From NCBI RefSeq assembly GCF_000003855.2, contig NW_003101664.1:1-64000 (forward strand): DNA of 64,000 nucleotides, read 5' to 3'. Numbering within the stretch: position 1 is the first letter of the stretch; every line of letters begins with the position of its first letter. The DNA is from Blastomyces gilchristii SLH14081 (lineage: Eukaryota > Ascomycota > Eurotiomycetes > Onygenales > Ajellomycetaceae). The notes below the pieces were generated by a model. That model was not told the origin of the DNA, made no database searches, and worked only from the letters and a program-made list of their open reading frames with translations. Both the position numbers and the translations under genes were made by a program. Shown here one piece after another: positions 24,801 to 35,264 of the stretch.

Positions 24801-26480
24801 CAGCATTTTATAGACTCTGTGAAAAAGTCTTCTCTCATAAATAATTTATTATCTGTTTTCTTAGAGATGATTATTCTCTAATTCTTTCAATGTTGAAAGA
24901 TCTCTGATATCAACTGTGAAAAGATTTCACAGATTTCATTTCTGAATGCATTAGTCTCACACTGACTGAGTAAGTCAGAGTTAAAGTGATTCAGTATTGT
25001 AATATCTGTGAAAGCTTGTTTCAATTCTGCAAACACCTGTGTGATATCTTGAGTAAGAATAAACAGTCTTATTTTTCTGTCTTTCACACTTCTCTTTAAC
25101 AGATCTGTAAGAGGGGCAGTAATCTGTGAATATATATAGATGAATCATCTATAGAAATTTATAAATTCTAGAAACATCTGTATCTCACAGTATGTCTGCA
25201 ATACTGGCCAGTTCTCAATGATAAAGACTCAGCTTCTATTCATTGAAATGCTGTTCATCTCAATAATATAATCTAAGAAATCAATCTTCTGTATATAGAA
25301 TAAGCATTTTTCAGTATTTATATAGAGTTAATACTGTCTCAAGCAACTCAACACTTCTTAAACATGAATATCATGTTCTTTCTCTGATTTTAAGAAGATT
25401 AAAATGTTATTCAGATATACTATGCAGAAGATGTTGACAAGGCTCTGCAGTGCCTTATTTATATAGATCTAGAAGATGACTGAAGTATTATAAAGATTAA
25501 AAGATAAAACAAGATATTCAAAATTGTTATACTTAATATAAAAAGCTGTTTTTTAAACATTGTCTTTGTTAACTCTGATTCTATGATAGATATCTTATAT
25601 ATTAATCTTTGAGAACATCTTTGCTTCAGATAATTGATTAATCATCTTATTAATTAATAGTAATAAATAGTAATTCTTAACTGTCATCTTATTAAGGCCT
25701 CTGTAGTTTATACATAGACATAGTCTATTATTCTTCTTAAGTATAAAGAGTATAGATGCTTCTGTCAGACTCTTTGATAAATGTATTCAGTTCTTTGATT
25801 GCACTTCTTCAAGATATTTGTGCAGAACATTCAATTTCTTTACAGATAAGTTGTAAAGAGACTTATACAGCACTGTTGCACTGTCTTCAAGATGAATCTT
25901 ATATTGTATCTTGATATCAGAAAACTTCACTGCTTCTCTTTCTGAAAAGACATTCTTAAAATCTGTAAAGAGATATTGTGTACATCTGTCTTTAATAACA
26001 GATACTGCTGTTAATCTTGTAGTGAGAGTGATAGCTTTTTCATCTGTTCTTAAGTTTCAATTATCTGCTATATAGTATATTAACTCAATCTTTTTCTCAA
26101 GATTCTTCTGATGAAACTCTTCAGATTTCTCTATCACTGTCTCTTTATCAGTGAGATGATATTATCACATCTGAGTGACTCAGTCAATGAGAGAATTGTT
26201 TTCTCTCAATTACAGAAGATCTAAAATGATATTCTTATCTATAATATTAACTATGTGAAGAAGTAGACTACTCTTCTTAAAGATTTCTTCTAAGTCTGTA
26301 ATTACACACTTCACTTGAATTATGTTAAAATGATAATATTTCATTTCATCAGTAAATTTTACATGATCTGACAGATCTATCTTCTTTCAATTCTTCATTA
26401 AAGAAAAGAAATAGAATATGAAGTTAATATTTACTTCAGAGTTAAGTAGGCATCTCACTGATATCTCTTCATTCAGAGTA
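21808..26480 (-). pseudogene. GypB-1 pol pseudogene
   Basis: Minus-strand Ty3/Gypsy polyprotein with many stops; boundaries approximate. RT is recognisable by YLNNILIF near 25440-25410, where the family has YLDD. An RNase H segment (25087-24887) has the pattern of a palm-to-RNase H junction: an ELKQAF helix, then PIL-like and LETDAS-like motifs in mutated form. The integrase core is seen in 23794-23570, with DSILIIVNYFIKM (Asp to Asn at the first catalytic position) and a SLITDQ motif carrying the second Asp. Sequence from about 22700 to 21810 would be the integrase C-terminus and a linker to ORF3. Confidence 0.8.
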
Positions 26481-27560
26481 TGTATTATGATTATAACATG
26501 AACTCAGAGATATGAGAATTATTAATTCTTTTCTTTCTCTTCTTTATCTTCCACGGATACATTTGTCAGAAGAGAAGTCAACTTTGAGAAGATATCTTCT
26601 CAGTTTCTTCTCTTCTTCAACTTCTTATAATCACTGATATAGTAATCACTAGCTCTGCAGTTGAAACAGAGATCTTTATCAAATCTTTTTTAATATTTCT
26701 TTACAGTGAGTGAAGAATCAGAATACTTGAAATTCTTCTTTACTTTCTCTACACTGAAGTCATCACAGTACTGTTTAGATTCTGTTATTAATTACTTAGA
26801 AGAGATCTTATTAATCTTTTTCTCAGAGAATTAATTATTTAAATAGATTTAGAAAGTCAGATTAATAAGCTCAGTATAATTAATTAATGAACTCTGATAT
26901 TATAATATTATTATTTATATCTTATAAGTTAACTTTGTGAGATAAAGCTGTGTATTTAATTGATTCAAATCATTAGTCAATTTCTCTTAATATTCTTTAA
27001 ATCTTATATTGAAATCAGAAGAATTCTTATTATTTTATTAATATAATAAGTTAAATCACTGTACTGCTGTGAAGCTGCAGTTACAGTGATCTTTGATTTA
27101 ATTCAGTAGAAAGTTCTTGAATTCTTCTCAAGTTATAATAGTATTGATATGCTTAAGCTCTCTCTTCTTAATAACTCAAGTAATTGTAGAGATGTCTTCA
27201 AGAAGATTAACAGTATATATTACTCATATCTCATGAGTATTATACTGGCTCAGATTAAGATGAAATTTTCATTCAAGAGTATAGATAAAGCTGTGAAATT
27301 CAGATAAGATATTTTTCTTATATCTTAGTAAATCTCTGATCTTAATCTCTCTATCTTTATAATAGATGTAGATGTGTAGAGACTGCAGTGATAACAGAGT
27401 AATTGAAGAGCTTATATTAAAATATACAGTGAGTTCAGAAATCTCAGATTTTTACTAAGATAGAGATGTATATACTCTAGAGAATAATATAGTATTTCTC
27501 TTAGAAAGTGAAGTTGAGTCAGTCTCAGTATAGATGTGTGAGATTATATCAGTCTATTAG
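26480..27560 (-). pseudogene. GypB-1 gag pseudogene
   Basis: Positioned between the 5' LTR and pol. A CCHC-like knuckle is recognisable around 26690-26640, with LCFNC retained and its His mutated, followed by a Lys/Arg-rich run. Upstream the minus strand reads as a helical, Trp-stop-riddled gag. Start and end cannot be fixed. Confidence 0.65.
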
Positions 27561-27604
27561 AGCTTAACTGATTCAAACATATAATCAGATTGAGTGATTC
27601 AAAT

Positions 27605-28136
27605 TGTAATATAATAGAACTGAAGTGATGACTAGTCAGTAATATCATATAAAGATAGTTGTTTAAAAAGCTGTATAAATAAGTTTAACTATCTTACTTA
27701 AATAATGAGCTTATAAACTACAGAGTTATTATGAGAATATCACAGATATAATACTTAGTATACTAAGAAGATTGTATAAGATATATAGTAACTCTTATAT
27801 ATATTTCAGTAGAAGAAAAATGAATCACTGACTTCTTTTATAAGAAGTCAGCATCTAGCTATTCTATATAGACAATGAATGAATATCTTCTCTTATTTCA
27901 TGAGTGAGAATAGTCAGAGTGATATCTCAGCAGTGTCTCACTATCAAGGAAAATTAATCTGCTGACCTTGTATAGAAGTGAGGTTCTTATATTCATCAAT
28001 CAGATCTTTCTATGATATATCTGAATGATGTTATAAAGTGATTGAAAACCAGTTCAGATGAAATGAAATCATCTGTATGAAAGCAATGAGCCGTGTGAAA
28101 CCGCAACGGGGCCTTAGCGCGGCCGGGAGCGTGATA
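27605..28136 (-). repeat. GypB-1 5' LTR
   Basis: 532 bp. The outer 60 bases (28080-28136) keep CpGs and GGCC runs (GCGCGGCCGGGAGC), while the inner end has lost them. Confidence 0.9.
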
Positions 28137-28141
28137 ATTTC

Positions 28142-28226
28142 TTACACATTGTTATATATTTAAATATCTTCTCAATAAGTAATTGTTTCTAATGAGAAGA
28201 TAATGAGACAATGAATGTTTTTCAAG
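28142..28226 (-). other. R-1 leader, LTR-proximal part
   Basis: Sequence between the R-1 LTR and the GypB-1 insertion. It corresponds to the start of the R-2 leader (33560 onward) and contains the repeated TTATCTTCTYATTAGAAA motif. Confidence 0.6.
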
Positions 28227-28411
28227 TGTAAGAGGCCTACGCTGAATAGATCAGTATTAATATATAGGTCTTATATAATAAAAGTGAAAAATGTTAGAGA
28301 AGGAAAACAAAAAGAGAAAGTACGAGAATCAGTGATTGAAGCGGATATTTATACATGTATAAGATAAAGCTTCAGAAATAGTCTATATGATTAATCGGGC
28401 GCAGCCCGTCA
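28227..28411 (-). repeat. R-1 5' LTR, internally shortened
   Basis: 185 bp in minus orientation. It matches both ends of the 319-bp R LTR (7661-7979) but lacks about 130 bp of the central part. It keeps GGGCGCAGCCCGTCA at its outer end. Confidence 0.8.
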
Positions 28412-28466
28412 TATGAGTTATGAATAGTAGTCATTAGACTGACCGTGTGACCGTGTCTGAGACCAG

Positions 28467-28579
28467 TGTGAGAGAGGTTGAATGTGATTGATTGTTTTTG
28501 TTTTCTAACTAGTAGCTAGTGAAAGCTAAATATATGTGTGTGAGTCACATGAGTTAGGGCTTGTGTAGTAGCTTTAACA
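28467..28579 (-). repeat. Z-1 3' LTR
   Basis: 113 bp, TGTGAGAGAG...TTTAACA on the plus strand; near-identical to 29623-29735. Confidence 0.93.
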
Positions 28580-28837
28580 CCTCTCCATGCTACACAGGCC
28601 AGTTAATTCATGCAGTTAAAAGTGCTCAAATCATTCAAATCTACAATAAAAATTAATTATAAAAAGTAGAGTTTAGTTTTCTCATAAGAACTAGCTTTAT
28701 ACATGAAAAACATAAAAAATATGCAAGAAAAAACACTCAAATCTGTTCTTTCTATATTTATATTACTCTCTCAGTCATCTGAACACTGCAGAGTCTCACT
28801 TGTCATATTTTTGTCATTTTATTGTTATTGTTATCAT

Positions 28838-29029
28838 GGTTATCATATAGGCACACTCAGTGGCCTGGTTATCATGAGTTATCATGGTTATCATATAGGC
28901 ACACTCAGTGGCCTGGTTATTGTGAGTTATCATAGTTATCATATAGGCACACTCGGTGGCCTGGTTATCGTGGGTTATCATGGTTATCATATAGGCACAC
29001 TCGGTGGCCTGGTTATCGTGAGTTATCAT
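28838..29029. repeat. 48-bp minisatellite in Z-1, 4 units
   Basis: Tandem units start at 28838, 28886, 28934 and 28982, each with GGTTATCATATAGGCACACT and GGCCTGGTTATC. Because 48 is a multiple of 3, all frames without stops stay open on both strands, giving apparent repeat proteins (plus 28703-29212, minus 28814-29038) that I do not regard as genes. Z-2 has seven units. Confidence 0.93.
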
Positions 29030-29622
29030 GGTTATCATGGGGTATCATCTTTATCCTGGGTTATCATATGGGCATTCAACAGCCCGGGTATCATGGTTAT
29101 CAGTATCATGGTTATCGGTATCATGATTATCGGTATCTCCATCGTTTTGGCGTCGATATTGGCGGTTATGGTTATGATTGATATCGTTGATACCACGGGG
29201 TTATGGTTTTGATTATGGTTATGGTCTTGTGAAATCTGACCTCCGGATCCACGGCATTTTTGATATTGATATTGTTATTGACATTGTTATTGAGCATTAT
29301 TATCAGGATTTTTGATGTTCTTGTCATTCATTCAACTGAGTAATATGCTGTCTCAGAATGACAGCTTCATTGCAGTCTGTCATATCTTTGTATTCTGAAG
29401 GATTATCTTGAGCTTGATTATTCTTGTTATCTTCACACAGTTATTGATGTTGAAAAGAATTCAGCTATCTGATTCTCTGAGATCTCTTCACAGTTAATCA
29501 ATCTTGTATTGACAGGCATTTGATATGAGGTATTTGAATGAAAAAAGCAGCTATTTGAAAAGCTTATTGTATGATTATTACATGATTATAATGCTTTGTA
29601 GAAGTGCAAGAGCTTCATAATC

Positions 29623-29735
29623 TGTAAGAGAGATTGAATGTGATTGATTGTTTTTATTTTCTAACTAGTAGCTAGTGAAAGCTAAATATATGTGTGTGAG
29701 TCACGTGAGTTAGGGCTTGTGTAGTAGCTTCAACA
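29623..29735 (-). repeat. Z-1 5' LTR
   Basis: 113 bp, TGTAAGAGAG...CTTCAACA on the plus strand, followed by the TSD ACCAG. Confidence 0.93.
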
Positions 29736-30304
29736 ACCAGGATCAGATTTTTTGATAGTTCTATTACCAATTCGACTGATCTCATTACACGGTTTTAACA
29801 TTAGATAGTGATCTCATACTGTCTCAGTGAGACTTACTGTCTACTCTTGTCACATTTTTCAAATGAGATCATGATTTCTACTTCTCAATTTAAATTATTT
29901 TTATTGCTTTAAATGACTTTAAATCTCATTTAAGTGTTATCAAAAAGTGTTACTTTTTAAAAAATTAAAAATAGTCTAAAAAAAACCTTAAAATGTCTAA
30001 AAATAGTAACTTTATGCTAAGAATGAGACTAAATGAGATTAAATGAGACTACTTTCTTATTTTTGTCAAGTCATGATTTCATTTTAAGATCTGATATATA
30101 GTCACTTTACATGTTTTTTTAATAGCTAGTCTCAGTGGGATTCATATCAAGAAATGTATGAAATCAGATTAAATGAGATCAAACATGAAATTCATAATCT
30201 CAGCAGTCAGTCTAGTAGTCATGAACTTTAGTCTATATAGTTGTGTGTAGTCAAGAGCTGCTAACTCTATTGATTACATGAGAGATAGAAATAGAGGTAA
30301 AGAA

Positions 30305-30412
30305 TGTTAATGATTACTACACCTACTCTAGTCACATGTCATCTCAATCTATTCATTTAGTGTAACTTGTGTAGTTAGATTATAATATACAGTATAACAA
30401 CATTATTCTTTA
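30305..30412 (+). repeat. Copia 5' LTR
   Basis: 108 bp, aligning with 33050-33157. It is followed by AGAGGTTATAAAGCTCTC, a candidate primer-binding region of the type that pairs with the middle of an initiator tRNA in many Copia elements (inference). Confidence 0.88.
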
Positions 30413-30572
30413 AGAGGTTATAAAGCTCTCATTAAGCTAATGAAAACTGCTGAAATAATATGTTAACTACATCTTCATGTATTATTACATGTGTCTAGAT
30501 GTTTTTTTATAAGTAATTGAACTCATGATTAATCTAAGATCTGAAGAGACATCTGACTTAATAAAAGAATAC

Positions 30573-32390
30573 ATGTCTTTAAGATAGAGAAATAAGAAAA
30601 CATCAGAGCAGTAAATACAAGATCACAGATTACTGTTAATATTAATAATAAATCAGAAGGCGGCTTCTGAGATATTTAAGCTGAATAAAATCATCACAGA
30701 GAAACAGTCTGATAAGTTCAATATATACAAAGATCTGATTGAAGATATCAGTGAGATGTCAGATAATGTGAAGAGCTTAAGTGATCAGAATGACAATAGC
30801 TCTGTAAGTGAGAAGACTTATATAAGACTAGAAATTACAAGACTTCAGTATGAAGTTGAGTGAATGAAGATAGATAGAAGTGAAAATAAAGAGCTTAGTG
30901 TAGATTTGATAAACTATCTTCAATAAAAGAGTAGAATATCTGTATTGATAAAGATTCTTAATGAATTCAGAGATTAAGTAAGATCTATAAAGAAGTCTGT
31001 TATACTCACTGACTCTGTAAATTATTCTATATAAAAAGAAGAGATTCTGCTCATAGTAAGATAATCTGAAATAGATGACATTCTTAATGATAAGCAGATT
31101 AATTCTGATAAGAATGTCAGTATGAATATACAACATTTTTAATCAGAACAGAATATCTGACTATATAACTATATATAGTCTGCAATCATCTCACAGATCA
31201 AATCTCACTTTATTATACTTAAGAAGTCTTAACTATCTGCTTATTCTCTATGATCTGTCATAGAGAATAATTTCACTGAGAGATCTGCTATCTGCAGAAC
31301 TCATCTATTTCAAGAATTAATTGAGATAATATTAAAATTAAAGAATTCTGATTATGCATTTATTGAATATTTAATTACAATCAGAACTGATTATATCTGA
31401 TTGAGATATAATGTTGAAGATTTCATGTTTTTCAACAGACTTCTTATAGAGGTTAGTAAAGATTGATTATCTTTTATAAAGAATTGAATAAATGTAATAG
31501 AGAAGAATGAGAACACTAGAACACTTGAAGATGATTTCATAAGATTGTGTCAAGATATTCTTCTACAATTGTCAGCTACTAATAAATCTCTCATCTCTGA
31601 TGAAAAGACCTCTGCAAATAACACTCAAGACAAGAATAAGAAAGACAAGAACAAGAACACTGAATTCAAACCTGAACATAGAGATAATAATGTGAGAACA
31701 TACTATTATTATCAAAAAGTTAATTATATTCAGGTCAACTGTTGAAAGAAATACTCTGAGAAACATTCTTCAAACTTCAATACAAATAGAAACAAGGATA
31801 AAGACAAGAATGTAGAGAATACAGATACTGCTTCTGTTTACAATATCATGAAACAAGTATTTTGCATCAAGAAAAAGATCTATATAAGTGATCAGATAGA
31901 AAAAGATACTTGAATTCTAGACTCTGAATCAGGCACTCATGTCACATCTCACAGAAATCTTGTCATGACAAAACCTCAGAAGATGAAAGTGATGTTGAAA
32001 ATGATAGACAGAACAGTGATCTCTGCTACAGCTATAGAAGATACAAAGATTTCAGCAGAAGAAGTGAATATACTGTTAAATAATATCTGCTATGTTCTGA
32101 AGTTAGAAGTAAATCTCATGAGTATGAGTAAGCTTATATATCAGAGTTATACCTATAAGCAGTTGATATATAAGAATAATCATGCTATGTTGATTATATC
32201 TCCTGACTGTATGTTCTTATTTACAGCAAGATTAAATGAGAATGATATCTATAAGATGAAAAGACTGATTACATACAGAGACTTAATTCAAACTTACAAT
32301 GATACAATAGTATTAAAAGCTAGAACATCTAAATTCTGCAGATATTGTAAAAATGATGACAGACTTATATCTAGAAATGAGAATTATTGA
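30573..32390 (+). pseudogene. Copia gag-protease pseudogene
   Basis: A single frame from ATG 30573 to 32390 without indels, broken only by nonsense codons. The N-terminal 320 codons are gag, with charged and coiled-coil-like stretches (KLNKIITEKQSDKF, EVEXMKIDRSENKEL). A CCHC knuckle near 31700-31742 is degraded to Y-x2-Y-x4-Y-x4-C. The protease motif near 31915-31950 reads ILDSESGTHVTS (family: LDSGAS/TxH). A long open part (31965-32390) resembles the GAG-pre-integrase region with NNICYVLKLEVNLMSMSKL, typical of Copia polyproteins. Confidence 0.85.
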
Positions 32391-32718
32391 TCAATAAGCT
32401 TTATCATTCTACAAAGTCTGTGTTCAGATAAAAATGACATGTTCAATCTTCACATCTATGATATGAGCTGTCAAGCTGGTAATGAGATTCTTCATCAATC
32501 TGGCAGAGAGTGGAAAAACACTTTTCAACAGAAATGACATTCTCACTAGAGAGAGTGTAAGTTATTGATTGAGTATAACAGATAATACAACCTGTTATAT
32601 AATACCAGGTTGATGAATGATGGAAAAGCAAAAATATGCTCACATCTATAAGTTGACAATAAGAGAGCAATTGATCTAGCAAAAGAGAGAATCCTTAATA
32701 TGAAGATTACATCACATT
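32391..32718 (+). pseudogene. Copia pol remnant with RNase H motif
   Basis: Just before the gap the plus strand reads VDNKRAIDLAKERI, the conserved DNxxAIxLA motif of Copia RNase H. Less than 300 bp separate it from the pre-integrase region, so integrase core and RT are deleted. Minus-strand frame 32443-32682 is a shadow. Confidence 0.7.
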
Positions 32719-32859
32719 NNNNNNNNNNNNNNNNNNNNNNNNNNNNNNNNNNNNNNNNNNNNNNNNNNNNNNNNNNNNNNNNNNNNNNNNNNNNNNNNNN
32801 NNNNNNNNNNNNNNNNNNNNNNNNNNNNNNNNNNNNNNNNNNNNNNNNNNNNNNNNNNN
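32719..32859. other. Assembly gap (141 N)
   Basis: A run of N inside the Copia 3' coding end. Confidence 1.
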
Positions 32860-33049
32860 ACCCACCAGTGAATCAGTGAATTTTGTATGTATTTCTTGAT
32901 CGGGGATGGTTATTACTGTACAGACGCCTTTCCTAATAAGGAAATCAGGATTCAATTGATGTCATTAATTATTATTGCATTTTTGAAAGATTTGAGGATG
33001 AGAGAGGCCCCGGGTGGCGGCTTATAGGCCACAGTGTAGCAAGGGAGGG
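32860..33049 (+). other. Copia 3' end and polypurine tract
   Basis: Sequence of ordinary base composition (GGGGATGG, GGCCCCGGG) leading to AAGGGAGGG directly before the 3' LTR. No frame could be followed across the gap. Confidence 0.6.
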
Positions 33050-33157
33050 TGTTGGTGATTACTACACCTACTCTAGTCACATGCCACTTCAATCTATCCA
33101 TTTAGTGTAACTTGCATAGTTAGATTACAATATATAACATAACAATGTTATCCTTCA
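33050..33157 (+). repeat. Copia 3' LTR
   Basis: 108 bp, TGTTGGTGATTACTACACC...ATCCTTCA; less mutated than the 5' LTR. Confidence 0.88.
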
Positions 33158-33190
33158 GAAAAGAATCTGTGAGAAGTGAGATTTCTTACA

Positions 33191-33250
33191 CAAGCTCATT
33201 ATCTGCAATGTAGTAGTGACTATTATTTTTACTTCTTTTCTTTTCTTTTC
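33191..33250. other. 60-bp spacer with pyrimidine tract
   Basis: Lies between the GypA LTR end and the R-2 LTR. It ends in CTTCTTTTCTTTTCTTTTC. No match elsewhere in the window. Confidence 0.4.
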
Positions 33251-33559
33251 TGTGATGGGCTGTGTCTGATCAATCATATAGACTATTCTGTTACACTTCA
33301 CAGATTTCAATCACTTTATTCTTGAATGTGTATGCTCTGATTCTCAGCCATTTCTGATCACTGATTCTCAGTCACTACAAACATGTGTATATTCTTCCAC
33401 CCTGAAGCTTCACTGCATATATCATCACATACATGTATAAATATTCATCTTGATTGCTGATTCTCACACTTTCTCTTTCTTTCCTTCTTTAATATTTTTA
33501 TCTTTATTAAATAAGATCTATTAATATAATACTGATCTATTCAGTGTAGGCCTCTTATA
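33251..33559 (+). repeat. R-2 5' LTR
   Basis: 309 bp, RIP-mutated copy of the solo LTR at 7661-7979; starts TGTGATGGGCTGTGTC, ends CCTCTTATA. Confidence 0.88.
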
Positions 33560-33855
33560 CTATAAAAATATTTATTATCTTCTTATTAGAAAATAATTAT
33601 TCATGTATTATCTTCTTATCAGAAATGATTACTCATTGAGAGATATCTGAACACATAATAATATATAAGAAAGAGAAACACAGTTAAGCAGATACTAAGT
33701 TCTCAGATAGAAGCTTGTTTATCAGTTACTCTGACTCTGTAATAAGATCTTACAAAGAAAGTAAGATTTTATAAGAGAATATCAGTGAAAGACTTAAGAG
33801 TTCTAACACTCAGATATATAAGAATATAATTACATATCTGACAATTAATATAATC
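33560..33855 (+). other. R-2 leader
   Basis: Noncoding sequence between LTR and gag, shared with R-1. It contains two copies of TTATCTTCTTATYAGAAA. Its last five bases, TAATC, are the left TSD of Z-2, and the same TAATC precedes the gag ATG at 45741. Confidence 0.75.
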
Positions 33856-34292
33856 TGTGAGAGAGATTAAATATGATTGATTGTTATTATTATCTAACTA
33901 GTAACTAGTGAAAGCTTTATCTCAGTAAACTCAGTCACTTTACTCTGAGTTAACTTAATCTGAACTACTGCTACTTTCTGCTAAGTTCTGCTAATATCTG
34001 AGTTAATCAACTATTACAGAGCTTATACTAAATCTAAATAAGATATTCTTAATAAACTCTTCACAGAGTGTCTGAGAAAAAACAGTTTCTGTTTATTAGT
34101 AATATGAAAATGATTTACTTTAATTATAATATTTGAGATAGAATCACTGTATAATATTACTTATAGATTATTTCTCTATCATCTTAAAGAATTAATTTTT
34201 CAATTTTCTGTTAATTGATGTAATTTTTATCTGAAAATATATATATTCTGAGTATGAAGTATTATATTGAAAACTGCTACTATGATTTTGAA

Positions 34293-35006
34293 TATGAGAA
34301 TAATTTGCTAATTTTTCAATCATAATCATGTCTAGTCATTCAACATCTTGATCTTGCTATTAAAACATCTATTCAGTTATTAGAGACTATAGTTAAAGTA
34401 CTAAGTGTATTTTTCAGTGACTTCTGATAACTTCTGATAACTTCTGATCTCTTAGCAATCTCATATAATATATTAACTTTTAATAACTTCTGATAACTTC
34501 TGAGATCTTCTGACAACTTCTGAATCAATTATATAACACTTCTTTTTAACAGCTGAGTTACTTTTTGACAGCTGAGTCAGACAACATCTCATTAACTGCA
34601 TTAAATATGACTAAGAAAGATTGAAGAAAATGTGTAAGTCAGCTATAATAGTGACTTCAAAAGTCATCATTAAAGTAAATAACTTTCAATGAATATTGAA
34701 GATATGCTACAACTTATTATAAGCTATACTGAATCAGATAGTATTAATAAGTAACAGATTCAATTAACACATTTATTTTTTAGAACAGAAGTAAGTGAGT
34801 CAAACCAGATTGACACATTAGTCTGAATGATCTCAAAAGCAGTCTGAAAGTTAATGATATTCAGATCAGAATTATGATTGAATTTTATAAAGAAGAGAGT
34901 GTTAATAAGGCATTTCAGCTTCTGTTTAAGCAAGACAGTATAATGTTGATTATCATTGAATATTCCTGCTTTGAAAAGTGCTGAATATAGTGTATTTCAC
35001 TGCTTT
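34293..35006. repeat. V internal tandem duplication, left copy (partial)
   Basis: Aligns with 42877-43590. It contains the CAACTTCTGATAACTTCTGA microrepeats near 34425-34515 and ends GCTTT at the GypA-2 insertion site. Confidence 0.8.
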
Positions 35007-35264
35007 TGTAAGAATAAGTGCTCGCAGGCAATTATTCAGGTGTTTGCAGCTTGGCATGATATATACTGTTAACTACTAGAAGTATTCACAGTAGAAAGAT
35101 AAAATATAGAGATTAAATGTATAATAGCATTCAAGCTGAGTTATGAATAGTATTTGCAAACTTCAGTCTATATAGTTGTGTGTAGTCAAGAGCTGCTAGC
35201 TCTATTAATTATATAAGAGATAGAAATAGAGATAAAGAATCTGTGAGAAGTAGAATTTCTTATA
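35007..35264 (-). repeat. GypA-2 3' LTR
   Basis: 258 bp. The outer left end keeps GTGCTCGCAGGCAATT; the rest is mutated. Confidence 0.95.

Larger units (their letters stand above)
20328..28136 (-). mobile_element. GypB-1, complete RIP-degraded Ty3/Gypsy element
   Basis: Two 532-bp direct repeats (20328-20859, 27605-28136) flank 6.7 kb of internal sequence, with the 5-bp TSD ATTTC (20323-20327, 28137-28141) in the R-1 leader. The minus strand encodes gag, protease, RT, RNase H and integrase (see below), then a third ORF near the 3' LTR. The LTRs start TGTAA and end GATA on the plus strand, the latter read as a mutated CA end. A second copy, GypB-2, starts at 52114. Confidence 0.9.
19971..28411 (-). 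mobile_element. R-1, 5' part of LTR retrotransposon R, split by GypB-1
   Basis: On the minus strand: LTR (28411-28227), leader (28226-28142 then 20327-20143), then the start of gag (20142-19971). The leader and gag start align with R-2 (33251-33855 and 45741 onward). GypB-1 is inserted in the leader with TSD ATTTC. The 5' LTR borders a GypA LTR remnant at 28412. The rest of R-1 beyond gag codon 57 is missing. Confidence 0.82.
28467..29735 (-). mobile_element. Z-1, complete short non-autonomous LTR element
   Basis: A 1269-bp element with two 113-bp LTRs (28467-28579, 29623-29735) and the perfect TSD ACCAG (28462-28466, 29736-29740). On the minus strand the LTR starts TGTTGAAGCTACTACAC, similar to the nearby Copia LTR start TGTTGGTGATTACTACAC. 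A purine tract (GGAGAGG) abuts the 3' LTR, and GATTATGAAGCTCT follows the 5' LTR, resembling GGTTATAAAGCTCT after the Copia LTR. It encodes no gag or pol, so it is a TRIM-like element probably mobilised by a Copia relative. Its interior holds a 48-bp minisatellite. Partly unmutated. Confidence 0.9.
28435..30214 (+). mobile_element. Y-2 MITE, split by Z-1
   Basis: The two parts, 28435-28466 and 29741-30214, total 506 bp, like the other Y copies. Termini are TAGACTGACCGTG and CAGTCAGTCTA. The perfect 8-bp TSD GTAGTCAT (28427-28434, 30215-30222) flanks it inside the GypA LTR. Z-1 interrupts it 32 bases from its left end. Confidence 0.9.
30305..33157 (+). mobile_element. Internally deleted Ty1/Copia element
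   Basis: 108-bp LTRs at 30305-30412 and 33050-33157, starting TGTTRRTGATTACTACACC. The interior has a gag-protease frame, then a short RNase H remnant and an assembly gap. A purine tract AAGGGAGGG (33041-33049) abuts the 3' LTR. AAGAA flanks it (30300-30304, 33161-33165), with three unexplained bases at 33158-33160, so the right boundary is uncertain by a few bases. It inserted in a GypA LTR. The integrase core and most of RT are absent. Mutation is milder towards the 3' end. Confidence 0.88.
28412..33190 (-). repeat. GypA LTR remnant, split by Y-2 and a Copia element
   Basis: Three pieces make the distal part of one GypA LTR in minus orientation: 28412-28434, 30223-30304 and 33161-33190 (ending ATTTCTTACA). 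Y-2 separates the first two and the Copia element the last two. The proximal half of the LTR is absent, cut at the R-1 LTR. Confidence 0.82.

Noticed and set aside
28838..29029. Possible CRISPR-like array
   Set aside because: Units are directly tandem without unique spacers, and the context is a fungal retroelement.
28703..29212. 169-codon ORF with repeated YHGYHIGTLSGL units (and 44532-45002)
   Set aside because: Made by the 48-bp minisatellite inside the noncoding Z element. Both strands are open and unit number differs between copies.
32443..32682. 79-codon minus-strand ORF in the Copia element
   Set aside because: Shadow of the plus-strand Copia pol remnant with the RNase H motif.
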